Source: JASHPR01 sp963749145 (lineage in GTDB: Bacteria > Actinomycetota > Actinomycetes > Streptosporangiales > Streptosporangiaceae). Taken from it: a stretch of DNA of 64,000 nt. Positions 1 to 8,933 of this stretch are shown piece by piece (positions within the stretch are counted from its first letter, which is position 1; each line of letters starts with the position of its first letter). Location: contig CAVVLN010000004.1 of NCBI GenBank assembly GCA_963749145.1, positions 124,001-188,000 on the forward strand. Reading direction: 5' to 3'. The notes under the pieces are model-generated. The model saw nothing but the letters and a program-made list of their open reading frames with translations. It was not told where the DNA came from and did not search any database. The position numbers were made by a program, and so were the translations under genes.

Positions 1-697
1 GGATCGGCAGCGTCCACCGGGTGGCGGTGAGCCAGTCGGCCGGATCCACGTCGCTGACCGTCCAGGATGTCGCGCCCAGGGCGGCGGTCACGGCGTCGTC
101 GACCTCGGGCGCCGCGGGGATCCGCAGCCGCCCGACCCGGGGCGCACCCGGCTCGCCGGCGGCGAAGCCCGGCTCCAGCAGCCGCATGGCCTCGACCAGG
201 CCGGCCACGTCGGCGGCCATCGGGCCCACGGTGTCCATGCTGGGCGCCAGCGGCCGGACCCCGGTGACCGGGATCCGGCCCCAGGTGGTCTTCAGCCCGC
301 ACACGCCGCAGCACGCCGCCGGAATCCGGATCGATCCGCCGGTGTCGGTCCCGTAGGCCACCTCGGCCTCGCCGGTGGCCACCGCCACCGCCGACCCGCT
401 GGATGACCCTCCCGGCGCGAGCGAGGGATCCAGCGGGTTGACCGGCGTCCCGAACCAGGGGTTGATCCCGGTGACCCCGAGCGCCAGCTCATGCAGGTTC
501 GTCCGGCCCACGACCTGCGCCCCGGCCGCGCGCAGCCCGGCCAGGCAGGCCGCGTCGTCGGCGGCCGGGACGGCGGTCTGCGCCACCACCCGCGACCCGG
601 CCGTGGTCGGCACCCCGGCCATGTCGATCAGGTCCTTCACCGCCACCCGCGGGCCGGGTCCGGCCGCGGCAAACGACGTGATGAACGTAGCGGACAC
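1..697 (-). CDS. Amidase signature family hydrolase (3' end outside window)
   Basis: Reading the minus strand from a GTG at 697, preceded by GAGGAGG, gives an open frame to the window edge. It carries the amidase-signature triad: Lys in VAVKDLIDMAG (about residue 20), the cis-Ser in APGGSSSGSAVAVA and the nucleophilic Ser in YGTDTGGSIRIPA. These enzymes hydrolyse carboxamides (GatA, acetamidase and relatives); the substrate cannot be told. About 232 residues are visible of a usual 400-480, so roughly half of the gene lies left of position 1. The start is close to the Lys motif, so the N-terminus is shorter than in GatA. It is transcribed away from the two-component pair next to it, with about 160 bases between them. 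Confidence 0.9.
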   Translation of the reverse strand, partial: MSATFITSFAAAGPGPRVAVKDLIDMAGVPTTAGSRVVAQTAVPAADDAACLAGLRAAGAQVVGRTNLHELALGVTGINPWFGTPVNPLDPSLAPGGSSSGSAVAVATGEAEVAYGTDTGGSIRIPAACCGVCGLKTTWGRIPVTGVRPLAPSMDTVGPMAADVAGLVEAMRLLEPGFAAGEPGAPRVGRLRIPAAPEVDDAVTAALGATSWTVSDVDPADWLTATRWTLPI

Positions 698-857
698 GGA
701 GCCTCCTCGATGATCCGGTTGCGGCGAGGTTAGCGTGAGAACCGGCGGACGGCGCAGGAGGGACGGGCCGATGGCACCGGCGGCGGGGCGGCGGGCCCGT
801 CGAGATCAGCGCGACCGCCTGGGTCGCGACCGGGCTAGCCGGACCGCCCCGGCCTGC

Positions 858-1505
858 TCAGGAGTTCAGGTAGCGCACCACCGCCAGCACGCGGCGGTGG
901 TGATTCTCGTCGTCGGGCGGGAGGTCGAGCTTCATGAAGATGTTGGCCACCCGCTTCTCGACGGCGCCCATCGAGACCACCAGCGAGTCAGCGATCGCGG
1001 AGTTCGACCGTCCCTCGGCCATCAGCGCCAGCACCTCCCGCTCCCGGGCCGTCAGCCGGCCGAGCGGGTCGGTCTGGCGGCTGCGGGCGAGCAGCTGGCG
1101 GACGACCTCCGGGTCGAGCGCAGTACCGCCCGCGGCGACCCGCCGCACCGCCTCGATGAACTCGGCGACGTCGGCGACGCGATCCTTGAGCAGGTAGCCG
1201 ATCCCCCGGGTCTCCCCGGCCAGCAGCTCGGTCGCGTAGCGCTCCTCGACGAACTGGGACAGCACCAGCAGGGCCACCTCGGGCCAGCACCGCCGGATCT
1301 CGATCGCCGCCCGCAGCCCCTCGTCCCGGTGGCCGGGCGGCATGCGCACGTCGATGACCGCGAGGTCGGGCCGGTGGGCGCCGATCGCGCTCAGCAGCGC
1401 GTCGGCGTCACCGACCCCCGCGACCACCTCGATGTCGTCCTCGGCCAGCAGCCGGGTGATGCCCTCGCGCAGCAGCACGCTGTCGTCGGCGATCACGGCT
1501 CGCAC
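858..1505 (-). CDS. NarL/LuxR-family response regulator
   Basis: 215-residue two-domain response regulator. The receiver domain (1-120) has the acidic pair in VIADDS, the phospho-acceptor Asp in LAVIDVRMPP and the Lys in YLLKDRV. A LuxR-type helix-turn-helix follows (LTAREREVLALMAEGRSNSAIA, then the recognition helix around VSMGAVEKRV). It should bind DNA after phosphorylation by the kinase encoded just upstream, whose 3' end it overlaps by 13 nt; the start is a GTG at 1505. The overlap implies translational coupling. Target genes are unknown. Confidence 0.93.
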   Translation of the reverse strand: MRAVIADDSVLLREGITRLLAEDDIEVVAGVGDADALLSAIGAHRPDLAVIDVRMPPGHRDEGLRAAIEIRRCWPEVALLVLSQFVEERYATELLAGETRGIGYLLKDRVADVAEFIEAVRRVAAGGTALDPEVVRQLLARSRQTDPLGRLTAREREVLALMAEGRSNSAIADSLVVSMGAVEKRVANIFMKLDLPPDDENHHRRVLAVVRYLNS

Positions 1506-2800
1506 GGGATCACCGCCTCGACATGTGTCGGGCCGCCCGGCGGGCTGGTGACCGTGAACGTCCCGTCGATGGCCGCCACCCGGGCCGCCAGGCCGGCCAG
1601 GCCGCCGCCGGCCTCGATCCGGGCCCCGCCGGGCCCGTCGTCCTCCACCAGCACGCGCAGCAGCCCGCCGCCCTCGTTGATGATCACCGCGGCCTTGGTC
1701 GCGCCGGAGTGCTTGGTCACGTTCGTGATCGCCTCGGCCACCACGAAGTAGGCGACCGCCTCCCGGGCCTGGTCCGGCCGCCGGCCCAGCGCCACCTCGA
1801 CGTGGACCGGGACCGGGCAGCTGGCGATGAGCGCGGACAGCGCCGCGTCCAGGCCGCGCTCGTCGAGCACGGACGGGTGGATGCCGCGCACCAGGCTGCG
1901 CAGGTCCTCGATCGCGGTCTTCGCCTCCTCGTGGGCCCGGTCGATGAGCGATTTCGCCGAGCCCGGGTCGCGCTCGAACCGGGCCTTGGCCAGGCCAAGC
2001 TCCAGGGCGAGCGACACCAGCTTGGGCTGGAGCCCGTCGTGCAGGTCCCGCTCGATGCGGCGACGCTCAGACTCGGCCGACGCTACCGCGAGCGTCCGGG
2101 CCTCGCCGAGCCGGCGCACCTCGGCGGAGAGCTGGCCGCTGCGGCTCGGCCCGAGCAGCCACCGGGCCAGGCTCACGTCGATGGCCGCGCCCAGCCGGGC
2201 CACCAGCGGCCAGCAGAACAAGCAGGCGATCCCGAGCAGCAGCCTGGCGTGCGACCCCCCGCCGCTGAACCCGTGCACCATCCCGGCCACGACCAGGCTC
2301 GTGGCCGCCAGCGAGGCGAACGTGACCGGGAGCCGGGCGAGCTGGTAGGCCACCAGCCGGCGCACCGCGGGCGACTGCGACCAGGCCTTCTGGCGCTCCC
2401 GGAACGACAGGTCCCCTCCGCTGTCGGGCAGCGGCGCGGGCTCGATGGCCGCGCCGCCGAAGCGCTGCACCCGGCGGCGGTCCAGGCCCGCCATCCGGGC
2501 CGCCAGCCGCAGCGTGAACGACAGGACCAGCATCCCCAGCCCGACGATCCAGGAGACCGCGGCCGACACCACGAGCGCGCCGATCAGCACGGCGAAGAAC
2601 AGCGCGCCGGTCACCAGCGAGATCATCAGGTTGACGACGGCCCGCCAGGTGCGCGGCAAGACCGGGCCGAGCAGGATCGCCCGGGCGACCGCCGACATCC
2701 GGACCGGCTCGTCGCGATAGCCCGCCATGCGCTGGTCCAGGGCACGCGGGGGGGCGGCCTGCGGCGGCGGCTGCTCTCCCACGTCAGCCACGATACGCAA
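1493..2800 (-). CDS. Sensor histidine kinase (HisKA_3 type)
   Basis: 435-residue membrane histidine kinase of the NarX/DesK type. Two hydrophobic pairs (residues about 60-100 and 165-215) make an N-terminal membrane sensor. The dimerisation and phospho-acceptor helix follows with RRIERDLHDGLQPKLV (His in DLHDG), then an HATPase domain with N-box VVAEAITNVTKHS and G-box VEDDGPGG. It overlaps the response regulator gene and forms a two-component system with it. The start used is a TTG at 2800 after a weak purine stretch; a GTG at 2791 is possible. The hydrophobic sensor has no obvious extracellular ligand domain, so it may sense membrane state. Confidence 0.9.
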   Translation of the reverse strand: MRIVADVGEQPPPQAAPPRALDQRMAGYRDEPVRMSAVARAILLGPVLPRTWRAVVNLMISLVTGALFFAVLIGALVVSAAVSWIVGLGMLVLSFTLRLAARMAGLDRRRVQRFGGAAIEPAPLPDSGGDLSFRERQKAWSQSPAVRRLVAYQLARLPVTFASLAATSLVVAGMVHGFSGGGSHARLLLGIACLFCWPLVARLGAAIDVSLARWLLGPSRSGQLSAEVRRLGEARTLAVASAESERRRIERDLHDGLQPKLVSLALELGLAKARFERDPGSAKSLIDRAHEEAKTAIEDLRSLVRGIHPSVLDERGLDAALSALIASCPVPVHVEVALGRRPDQAREAVAYFVVAEAITNVTKHSGATKAAVIINEGGGLLRVLVEDDGPGGARIEAGGGLAGLAARVAAIDGTFTVTSPPGGPTHVEAVIPCEP

Positions 2801-2947
2801 GCCGCCCTACCGCAGCGGGAGGATGAGCCTCCGCCGGATAGGGGGGCAGGCCCCACCCCCGTTCGGCTACTTCGCCTACCCGGCCGACCTGCTGGCCTGG
2901 GCCGCCCTCGGCCGCGGCGGCGCCGGGCCCCGAGATAGCGTGCGGTC

Positions 2948-3874
2948 ATGGCGATCGAGACGCGCCCGCTGGGGCGGACCGGAACGGACGTGACCATCCT
3001 CGGGTACGGGGCCATGGAACTGCGCGGCCAGCCGCACGGCCCGGCGATCGAGGACGAGGAGGCGGGCCGGCTGCTCGGCGCGGTGCTCGACGGGGGCATC
3101 AGCCTGATCGATACTTCGATCGACTACGGCCGGAGCGAGGAACTCATCGGGCGCTACCTCGGCCACCGCCGCGACGAGTACTTCCTGGCCTCCAAGTGCG
3201 GCTGCCTGCTGGAGACGCCGGCCGGGGTCAGGCCGCCGTTCCCGCACGACTACAGCCCGGGCAACGTCCGCGCCGGGGTGGACCAGAGCCTGCGCCGCCT
3301 CGGCACCGACCGGCTGGACCTGGTGCAGGTGCACATGTCGCCCAGCCGGGACGAGATGGCGGCGAACGACACGGTCGGGACGCTGCAGGCGCTGCGGGAC
3401 GAGGGCAAGGTCCGCTTCATCGGGATGTCGGGGATCCTGCCGAACCTGCCCGACCACATCGCGATGGGCGTCTTCGACGTCTTCCAGATCCCGTACTCGG
3501 CGGTCCAGCGCGAGCACGAGGACCTCATCACCGCCGCGGCCGCGGCCGGCGCCGGCACGCTGATCCGCGGCGGCGCGGCCCGCGGCGCCCCGGCGCCGGA
3601 CAAGAACTGGCGGCGGGGGCCGCTCGGGCTGGCCGAAGGCGAGGGGCAGCGCCGCTGGGAGTCGTCCGGCGTGGCCGACCTGCTCGACGAGATGGACCCG
3701 GTGGAGTTCGTGCTCCGCTTCACGCTCAGCCACCCGGCCCTGTCCAGCACGATCGTCGGCACGTCCCGCCCGGCACACCTGCGCGCCAACCTGGCCGTCG
3801 CCGAGCGGGGCCCGCTGCCGGCCGACCTCTACGCCGAGGCCAAGCACCGCCTGGACCTCGCCCAGGTCACCTGA
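2948..3874 (+). CDS. Aldo/keto reductase
   Basis: 308-residue TIM-barrel NAD(P)H-dependent oxidoreductase. The catalytic tetrad is visible: Asp55 and Tyr60 (DTSIDYGRSE), Lys83 (LASKCG) and His129 (QVHMSP). The N-terminus RPLGRTGTDVTILGYGAM is typical of the family. The C-terminal cofactor region STIVGTSRPAHLRAN is also present. Substrate unknown. It is transcribed divergently from the kinase/regulator pair (147 bases apart), and its stop is followed after about 25 nt by the 20-bp tandem repeat that precedes the DUF2332 gene. Confidence 0.92.
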   Translation: MAIETRPLGRTGTDVTILGYGAMELRGQPHGPAIEDEEAGRLLGAVLDGGISLIDTSIDYGRSEELIGRYLGHRRDEYFLASKCGCLLETPAGVRPPFPHDYSPGNVRAGVDQSLRRLGTDRLDLVQVHMSPSRDEMAANDTVGTLQALRDEGKVRFIGMSGILPNLPDHIAMGVFDVFQIPYSAVQREHEDLITAAAAAGAGTLIRGGAARGAPAPDKNWRRGPLGLAEGEGQRRWESSGVADLLDEMDPVEFVLRFTLSHPALSSTIVGTSRPAHLRANLAVAERGPLPADLYAEAKHRLDLAQVT

Positions 3875-3899
3875 CGCGCCCGGCCGGGGGGGCCGAGAT

Positions 3900-4020
3900 T
3901 GGCGCGGCGGGGGCGAAATGAGCGCGGCGGGGGGCCAGATGAGCACAGCGGGGGCGAGATGAGCGCGGCGGGAGCCAGATGAGCACAGCGGGGGCGACAT
4001 GAGCGCGGCGGGGGCGAGAT
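3900..4020 (+). repeat. 20-bp tandem repeat, six units, forming a start/stop ladder
   Basis: Six head-to-tail units of 20 nt (one is 21 nt) starting at 3900, 3920, 3941, 3961, 3981 and 4001. Two subtypes, GCGCGGC and GCACAGC, alternate in the last four units, giving a 40-bp higher period. Every unit ends GAT and the next begins GAG, so each junction holds an ATG. From 3918 onward each ATG opens a short frame whose TGA overlaps the next ATG as ATGA, and the last ATG (4019) is the DUF2332 start. The unit also supplies a GGGGGCGAG stretch just before each ATG. Confidence 0.9.
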
Positions 4021-5182
4021 GAGTACCACGGAGGCCGGCGAGATCCGGGCCCAGGCCCTGGAGGTGGCGGCGGGCTGGTCCGGCCCGGACGCGCCGCCGT
4101 CGTGGCGGCTGACGGCCGCCCTGTTCCAGGCCATCGCCGACCACGGCCGGCTACGGCAGCGCCTGGCTGCGCTGCCGCCGGGCCGGCTGCCCGCGCTGCT
4201 GGCCAGCGCGGCCATCACGTTCCTGGTGCGCCGGGACCGGCCGCGGCCGCTGTCCGGCTACTTCCCGGAGCCGGGCGGCGCGCAGCCCCCCTTCGACGAC
4301 GCCTTCTTCCCGGCCGCCCGCGACTTCATCACCGGCCGGCTGGACGACATCGCTGCCGTCTGCGCGGGCCGCCGGTACCAGATGAACGAGGTGGCCCGGT
4401 GCACCCAGGTGGCCCTGGGCATCGCCGCGGTCACCGGGCCGGGCCGCGACCCGGTCACGCTGATCGATCTCGGCACCGGGGCCGGGCTCGGCCTGAACCT
4501 GGACCGCTACCGCTACCGGGTCGCCGGCGCGAGCTACGGGCCGCCCGGCGCTCGCGTCGCCCTGGACTGCGAGGTGCGCGGTACCCGACGGCCGCCGCCC
4601 GCCCGCCTCCCGCCCATCGCGGCGCGGGCCGGCATCGAGGTGCACCCCGTCGACCTGCGGGATCCGGCGGCCCGCGGCTGGCTGGAGGCGTGCGCGCCGC
4701 CGGAGGCGTCCGCGCTGACCCGCCTGGCCGCGGCGATCGAGGTGGCCCGGCGGCACCCGGGCCCGGTCATCGCCGGGGACGCCGTGGACGCGCTGCCCGG
4801 CCTGCTCGGCGACCTGCCGCGGCCGGGCCCGGTGATCGTGGTCGACGCCTACCTGGCCGTCTTCCTGGATCCCGGGCGCCGCGCCCGGCTGGCCGGGATC
4901 CTGGCCGACGCCGGCCAGGCCGGCCCGGTGACCTGGCTGTCCCTCGATCCCCTGGTCCCGCTCGGCCCGGCCGGGCGTGACAGCGTCCAGGGCCTGCCCG
5001 TGCCCGCGGCCATCGCCGGCGACTACGCCCGGGACGGCGTGTTCGCCGTGCTCGGCGCCCGCACGTTCCACCGCGGCACCGACCGCGGCCGCCTGCTCGC
5101 CCGCGCCCACCCGTCCGGGCGGTGGATCGAATGGCTCGGCCGCCCTCCGGGCCAGGTCCGGTTGGCCAGGACCAGGTTGTGA
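4019..5182 (+). CDS. DUF2332 family protein
   Basis: 387 residues matching the DUF2332 pattern: helical N-terminus, YQMNEVARCTQV near residue 120, and a glycine-rich LIDLGTGAGLGLNLDRYRYR (about 150-170) resembling the SAM-binding loop of class I methyltransferases. The C-terminal motif is HPSGRWIEWLGRPPGQVRLA. Function is unknown; the glycine-rich loop only hints at nucleotide or SAM binding. The start codon is the last ATG of the preceding 20-bp repeat, so translation initiation is embedded in the repeat. Its last 160 nt overlap, on the opposite strand, the 3' end of the beta-helix gene. Confidence 0.82.
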   Translation: MSTTEAGEIRAQALEVAAGWSGPDAPPSWRLTAALFQAIADHGRLRQRLAALPPGRLPALLASAAITFLVRRDRPRPLSGYFPEPGGAQPPFDDAFFPAARDFITGRLDDIAAVCAGRRYQMNEVARCTQVALGIAAVTGPGRDPVTLIDLGTGAGLGLNLDRYRYRVAGASYGPPGARVALDCEVRGTRRPPPARLPPIAARAGIEVHPVDLRDPAARGWLEACAPPEASALTRLAAAIEVARRHPGPVIAGDAVDALPGLLGDLPRPGPVIVVDAYLAVFLDPGRRARLAGILADAGQAGPVTWLSLDPLVPLGPAGRDSVQGLPVPAAIAGDYARDGVFAVLGARTFHRGTDRGRLLARAHPSGRWIEWLGRPPGQVRLARTRL

Positions 5183-7134
5183 CGGCCCAGGTTCAGCACC
5201 GGCCGCCCCTTGTTCGGCAGCCGGCGGCGCCCGGTCCGGTCAAGCCCGATGTAGTTGTTGACCACCCGGTTGTGGCTGGTGAGCGCAACCAGGGTCACGC
5301 CGTTCCCCCGGTTGCCGCTGATCAGGTTGGACGGCGGCTTGGTGCCGAAGGTGCCGATCGAGTTCCGGTAGGCGGTGCCCGCCACCAGGACGCCGCCGCG
5401 GGAGTTGCCCAGCGCGGTCAGGCCGAGGATCCCCGGCCCGATGTAGCTGTCGATCACCCGGTTGTCGTGCGCCCGCCCGGTGATCGCCAGCCCGTAGCCG
5501 CGGTTGCCCGAGAAGGTGTTCTGCGGGATCACCGAGCGCCGTGTGCCGCCCACCACGTTGCCGTGGGCCGAGTCGTGGATCAGGACCCCGTCGCCGCCGT
5601 TGGGCAGCAGCGCCGTGCCGTCGGTGTCGAGGCCGACGATGTCGGGGTCGATGGTCACGCCGGTGGCCCGGCCGGCCAGTTCGATGCCGTTGCGCCGGTT
5701 CCCCGAGAACACGTTGGTCCGGGCCAGGTTGTCCCCGCCGGTCGACGTGATCAGCAGGCCGTCGTGGCCGTTGGGCGCGGCGCCCTTGAAGGCCAGCAGC
5801 CCGCCGAAGGTGTTGAACGTGGTGAACCCGCGCGCCCGGCCCGCCACCTTGATGCCGTTGCGGCCGTTGCCCGCGGACACGTTGCCCAGCGGGATCACCC
5901 CGCCGACCTGAGTGTTCGCCGAGGACCCGTCGACCAGGATGCCGTCGAGCCGGTTGCTGACCGTCGTCGTGTTGTTGGCTCCGATGCCGAAGAAGTTTCC
6001 CTGCACCACGGTGTTATTCGCGCTCGTGATGCGCAACCCGTTCCCGCGGTTGCCGGCCACGACGTTGTAGTAGACAAACGGGTTGTTGACGAACTTGCAC
6101 CCGGTCAGCTCGTTGGCGCTGGCATGGCTGATCCAGACGCCATTGCCGAGATTGCCGATCGGCGCGTCACCGTCGGCGGTAGTTCCGACGAAATTGCCGT
6201 TCAGCACGTTGTTGCGGGAACCCGCGTCGATCAGGACGCCGTTGCCGTTGTTGCCCGATATCAGGTTGCCGAGCGGCGGGACCACGAACACCGGGGTGAC
6301 CGTGCCCTTGCTGCCGGTCGGGTTGTTGGCCTGGCCGGTGGCGTGGTCGACGAAGGCGGTGCCGCCGATCTCGTTGCCGCTCGCCCCCCGGGTGAGCAGT
6401 ATCCCGTTGCCACCGTTGGCAGCCCGCCGCAGGCCCCTGGCGTTGGTCCCGATGCGGTTGGACACCAGGGTGTCGCCGGAGGAGCCGGCCAGCGTGATGC
6501 CGTTCCCCCGATTGCCGGAGATCACGTTCGCGACGACGCCCGATGCCCGGGTCTTGTTGAGCCCGATCAGGTCGCCCGTGGAGGCCGCCGAGGCATACAC
6601 CCCCGCACCGCGGTTGCCGGCCGGCCGCCCGGCCAGGTCCAGCCCGATGTAGTCGCCGTTGAGGGTGATGGACCGGGCGGCCAGGGTCACCCCGGCGCCG
6701 TCAGCGTTGTCCACGGCCAGGCCGAGCAGTTGCGAGCCCGCCGAGCCGGGCGCGAACCGCAGCCCGGCCCGGCCGCGGCAGTTGACCTCCACCACCGGCG
6801 GGCCGCCGCGGACGTGCCGGGGGGCCGACGTGCCGTCGATGATCACGGCGGCGGAGATCGCGGGCAGCGCGCTGGCCAGGCTGATGACCCCGCGGACCGA
6901 GAACCTGATGATCGTCGGCCTTCCCCGCGACGCCGCGTTGGCGACGATGATGGCCGTGCGCAGGGTGCCGCGCCCGGAACTGGCCAGGCTGGTCACCGTG
7001 ACCGTCCTGACCGCCGCGGTGACGGCCGCCGTCCGGTGCGCCCGGGCCTGGGCGCTGCCGGAGGGGATGGCGGCTATCGCGGCGCACGCGGCAATGCAGG
7101 CGGCTCCGCCGAGGCGAACGGTAAGAGAATTCAT
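5023..7134 (-). CDS. Secreted right-handed parallel beta-helix repeat protein
   Basis: Starting at the ATG at 7134 gives about 703 residues. A Sec signal peptide (MNSLTVRLGGAACIAACAA, cleavage near SGSAQA) is followed by an aggregation-like segment LRTAIIVANA. Then come some 20 repeats of about 22-30 residues built on N-x-I-x-GN-x-x-NGI/V, typical of NosD/pectate-lyase-like beta-helices and Asn ladders. It is probably an extracellular or wall-associated protein; no catalytic set can be assigned. An upstream in-frame ATG at 7206 would put 24 residues before the signal peptide and is unlikely. The frame runs 160 nt into the convergent DUF2332 gene, where its last 40 residues lose the repeat pattern. 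Confidence 0.8.
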   Translation of the reverse strand: MNSLTVRLGGAACIAACAAIAAIPSGSAQARAHRTAAVTAAVRTVTVTSLASSGRGTLRTAIIVANAASRGRPTIIRFSVRGVISLASALPAISAAVIIDGTSAPRHVRGGPPVVEVNCRGRAGLRFAPGSAGSQLLGLAVDNADGAGVTLAARSITLNGDYIGLDLAGRPAGNRGAGVYASAASTGDLIGLNKTRASGVVANVISGNRGNGITLAGSSGDTLVSNRIGTNARGLRRAANGGNGILLTRGASGNEIGGTAFVDHATGQANNPTGSKGTVTPVFVVPPLGNLISGNNGNGVLIDAGSRNNVLNGNFVGTTADGDAPIGNLGNGVWISHASANELTGCKFVNNPFVYYNVVAGNRGNGLRITSANNTVVQGNFFGIGANNTTTVSNRLDGILVDGSSANTQVGGVIPLGNVSAGNGRNGIKVAGRARGFTTFNTFGGLLAFKGAAPNGHDGLLITSTGGDNLARTNVFSGNRRNGIELAGRATGVTIDPDIVGLDTDGTALLPNGGDGVLIHDSAHGNVVGGTRRSVIPQNTFSGNRGYGLAITGRAHDNRVIDSYIGPGILGLTALGNSRGGVLVAGTAYRNSIGTFGTKPPSNLISGNRGNGVTLVALTSHNRVVNNYIGLDRTGRRRLPNKGRPVLNLGRHNLVLANRTWPGGRPSHSIHRPDGWARASRRPRSVPRWNVRAPSTANTPSRA

Positions 7135-7289
7135 TTGGGCCGTCCCTAACGCGCGTGAATTGACTGGGGAAATGTCAGACGTCAAGGAGTATGGGCCGCC
7201 TGGCATAACAATTCAACTAAGGGCGTCAAAACACGCCGGCCGCGTTCCGTACTATCACGAGATGATTTGCTTGGCGTGGATAAACTTGA

Positions 7290-8160
7290 ATGCACCGGGA
7301 AAGGAGTAAAGGCGGTTTTCTCCAGCGGGCCGCCTCACCCGGCGCTCCAGGCCTCCCGCACCGCCTGCTGCTGCTTCAGGACCTCGGCGCGATCGAGCCG
7401 CAGCGCCTCGATCACCGGGGCGTCGCTCCGGCCTACCCGGTCAGGTCGGCGGACAACGTGCTTAGGCTGCTTGGCATGCTGCGGGAGCAGGGCGAGCTGC
7501 GGGTCGCCGAGGCCGCGACCGCGCTGGGCGTCGCTCCCTCCACCGCCCACCGGCTGCTGGCTACGCTGCGCCAGCACGAGTTCGCCGTGCGGGACCGCCA
7601 TCACGTGTACCGGCAGGGCCCTGGTCGCGATCCAGGCCGGCCCGCCGCGGCCGGACCTGCGCCCGGTCGTCCACCGCCTGCTGCGCGACCTGGTGCAGCG
7701 GTGCCAGGAGACCGCCCACTTCATGGTCCTGGAGGGCAACGGCGTCCGCTTCATCGACGGCGTGGAGGGCAGCCGGTCGCTGCGCTGCGGGACGAGGATC
7801 GGCCTGCTGATGCCCGCGCACGTGACGTCGGGCGGCAAGGCGCTGCTGGCCGAGCTGCCCGGGGAGGAACTGCGGCGGCTGTACCCGCACGGGCTGCCGC
7901 GGGGGGACCGGGCGGCGATCTCCAGCATGCCGGCGCTGCTGCGCGAGCTGGCCGCGGTGCGGCGCCGCGGGTACGCGACCAACCACGAGGAGAGCGAGCC
8001 CGGGATCACCGCCGTCGGCCGGTGCGCGCCCGACCGGGACGGCCGTGCCTTCGGGGCCGTGGTCATCGCGGTGCCCTCCCTGCGGGGCAAGGCCGGCCAC
8101 CTGGAAGATCTCGCGGGCCACCTGCAGGTCTTCGCGGCGGCGGTCGCCCGGGCGCTGTAG
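7290..8160 (+). pseudogene. IclR-family transcriptional regulator, frameshifted
   Basis: Two frames together make one IclR regulator. The winged helix-turn-helix (SADNVLRLLGML, then ELRVAEAATALGVAPSTAH) lies in one frame up to YRQGP near 7610. The effector domain (LRPVVHRLLRDLVQRCQET through ITAVGRCAPDRDG to LQVFAAAVARAL) continues in the next frame. One extra base between about 7608 and 7620 explains it. If real, only the DNA-binding half would be made. The first ATG (7290) leaves some 50 residues before the HTH without similarity to the family, so the true start is uncertain. It precedes a second broken gene, supporting local decay. Confidence 0.82.
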
Positions 8161-8188
8161 CCAGACGACGGCGACGACAAGGAGGCCG

Positions 8189-8832
8189 ATGACCAGCGCC
8201 GAGGCACGCCAGGCGGTCGCCGCGATCGCCGAGCGGGAGCTCACCGCGGCGGGGACCCGCGTCCGGGTGCTCGCCGCCGGCGCGGGCGACCCGCTGCTGT
8301 ACCTGCACGACAGCTGCGACCTGGGCCGGTGGACCCCGTGCTGTCCGGGCTGGCCGAGCATTTCACGGTCTGGCGGCCCGATCACCCGGGGTTCAGCGCC
8401 AGCGCGGACGCCGACGGCATCGACAGCGTTCACGAGCTGGCCTTCTTCTACCTGGACCTGCTGGACGAGGCCGGCCTGGACCGGGTCATCGTGGTCGGCG
8501 CCGGCCTGGGCGGCTGGCTGGCCGCTGATCTCGCCACGATCGAGCCCCGGCGGGTGAGCAGGCTGGTCCTGGCCGGCGCCCGCGGCCTGCGGACCGGCGA
8601 CCGGGTCCCGGACATCTTCCTGCTCAGCCCGGCCGAGCTGGCCGAGCTGAGCTACTGCGGCGGCGAGGCCCGGGCGGCCGCCCGGCGGCAGGCCGAGCTG
8701 CTCGCCGACGACGCGGACCGGTTCGAGCGGTACCTGCGCAACCGCAGCGCCACCGCGCACCTGGGCTGGAACCCCTACCTGCACGAGACCCGGATCAGCC
8801 GGATCGGCTCGATGACGATCGGAGTGCGCTGA
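8189..8832 (+). pseudogene. Alpha/beta hydrolase remnant (frameshifted, truncated)
   Basis: The start at 8189 follows AAGGAGGCCG. The first frame gives the N-terminal strands (VRVLAAGAGDPLLYLHD) up to LGRWTP. At about 8334 one missing G moves the rest (VLSGLAEHFTVWRPDHPGFS) to another frame. The nucleophile elbow reads VVGAGLGGW, so the Ser of G-x-S-x-G is Gly. The protein also stops after NPYLHETRISRIGSMTIG, before the strand and loop that carry the catalytic Asp and His. Three independent lesions mean an enzyme is not made. It lies 28 nt after the IclR gene, which probably once controlled it. Confidence 0.75.
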
Positions 8833-8888
8833 TGGAGCCGGGCGGCTGAACCCCGGCCGCCCGGTCACTTGCCACCCCGCCGGTAAAG

Positions 8889-8896
8889 TGATATCA
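8889..8896. promoter_or_regulatory. 8-bp palindrome upstream of SDR gene
   Basis: TGATATCA lies in the only AT-richer patch before the SDR start at 8934 (TAAAGTGATATCAGTTTTAG). It could be part of the promoter or an operator half, but it is short and unique in the window, so this is weak. Confidence 0.25.
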
Positions 8897-8933
8897 GTTT
8901 TAGTGACCTGAGTGCGACCAGCAGGAGGCGGCG

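Noticed and set aside
3900..4020. CRISPR array
   Set aside because: Units are contiguous with no spacers and no cas genes are present; it is a simple tandem repeat.
5122..7149. Open frame of about 675 codons on the plus strand
   Set aside because: Shadow of the beta-helix gene; the minus frame has a signal peptide and regular repeats.
7335..7420. Possible C-terminus of a minus-strand gene (EALRLDRAEVLKQQQAVREA)
   Set aside because: Only about 25 plausible residues and the frame upstream is an IclR shadow; may be a remnant but cannot be supported.
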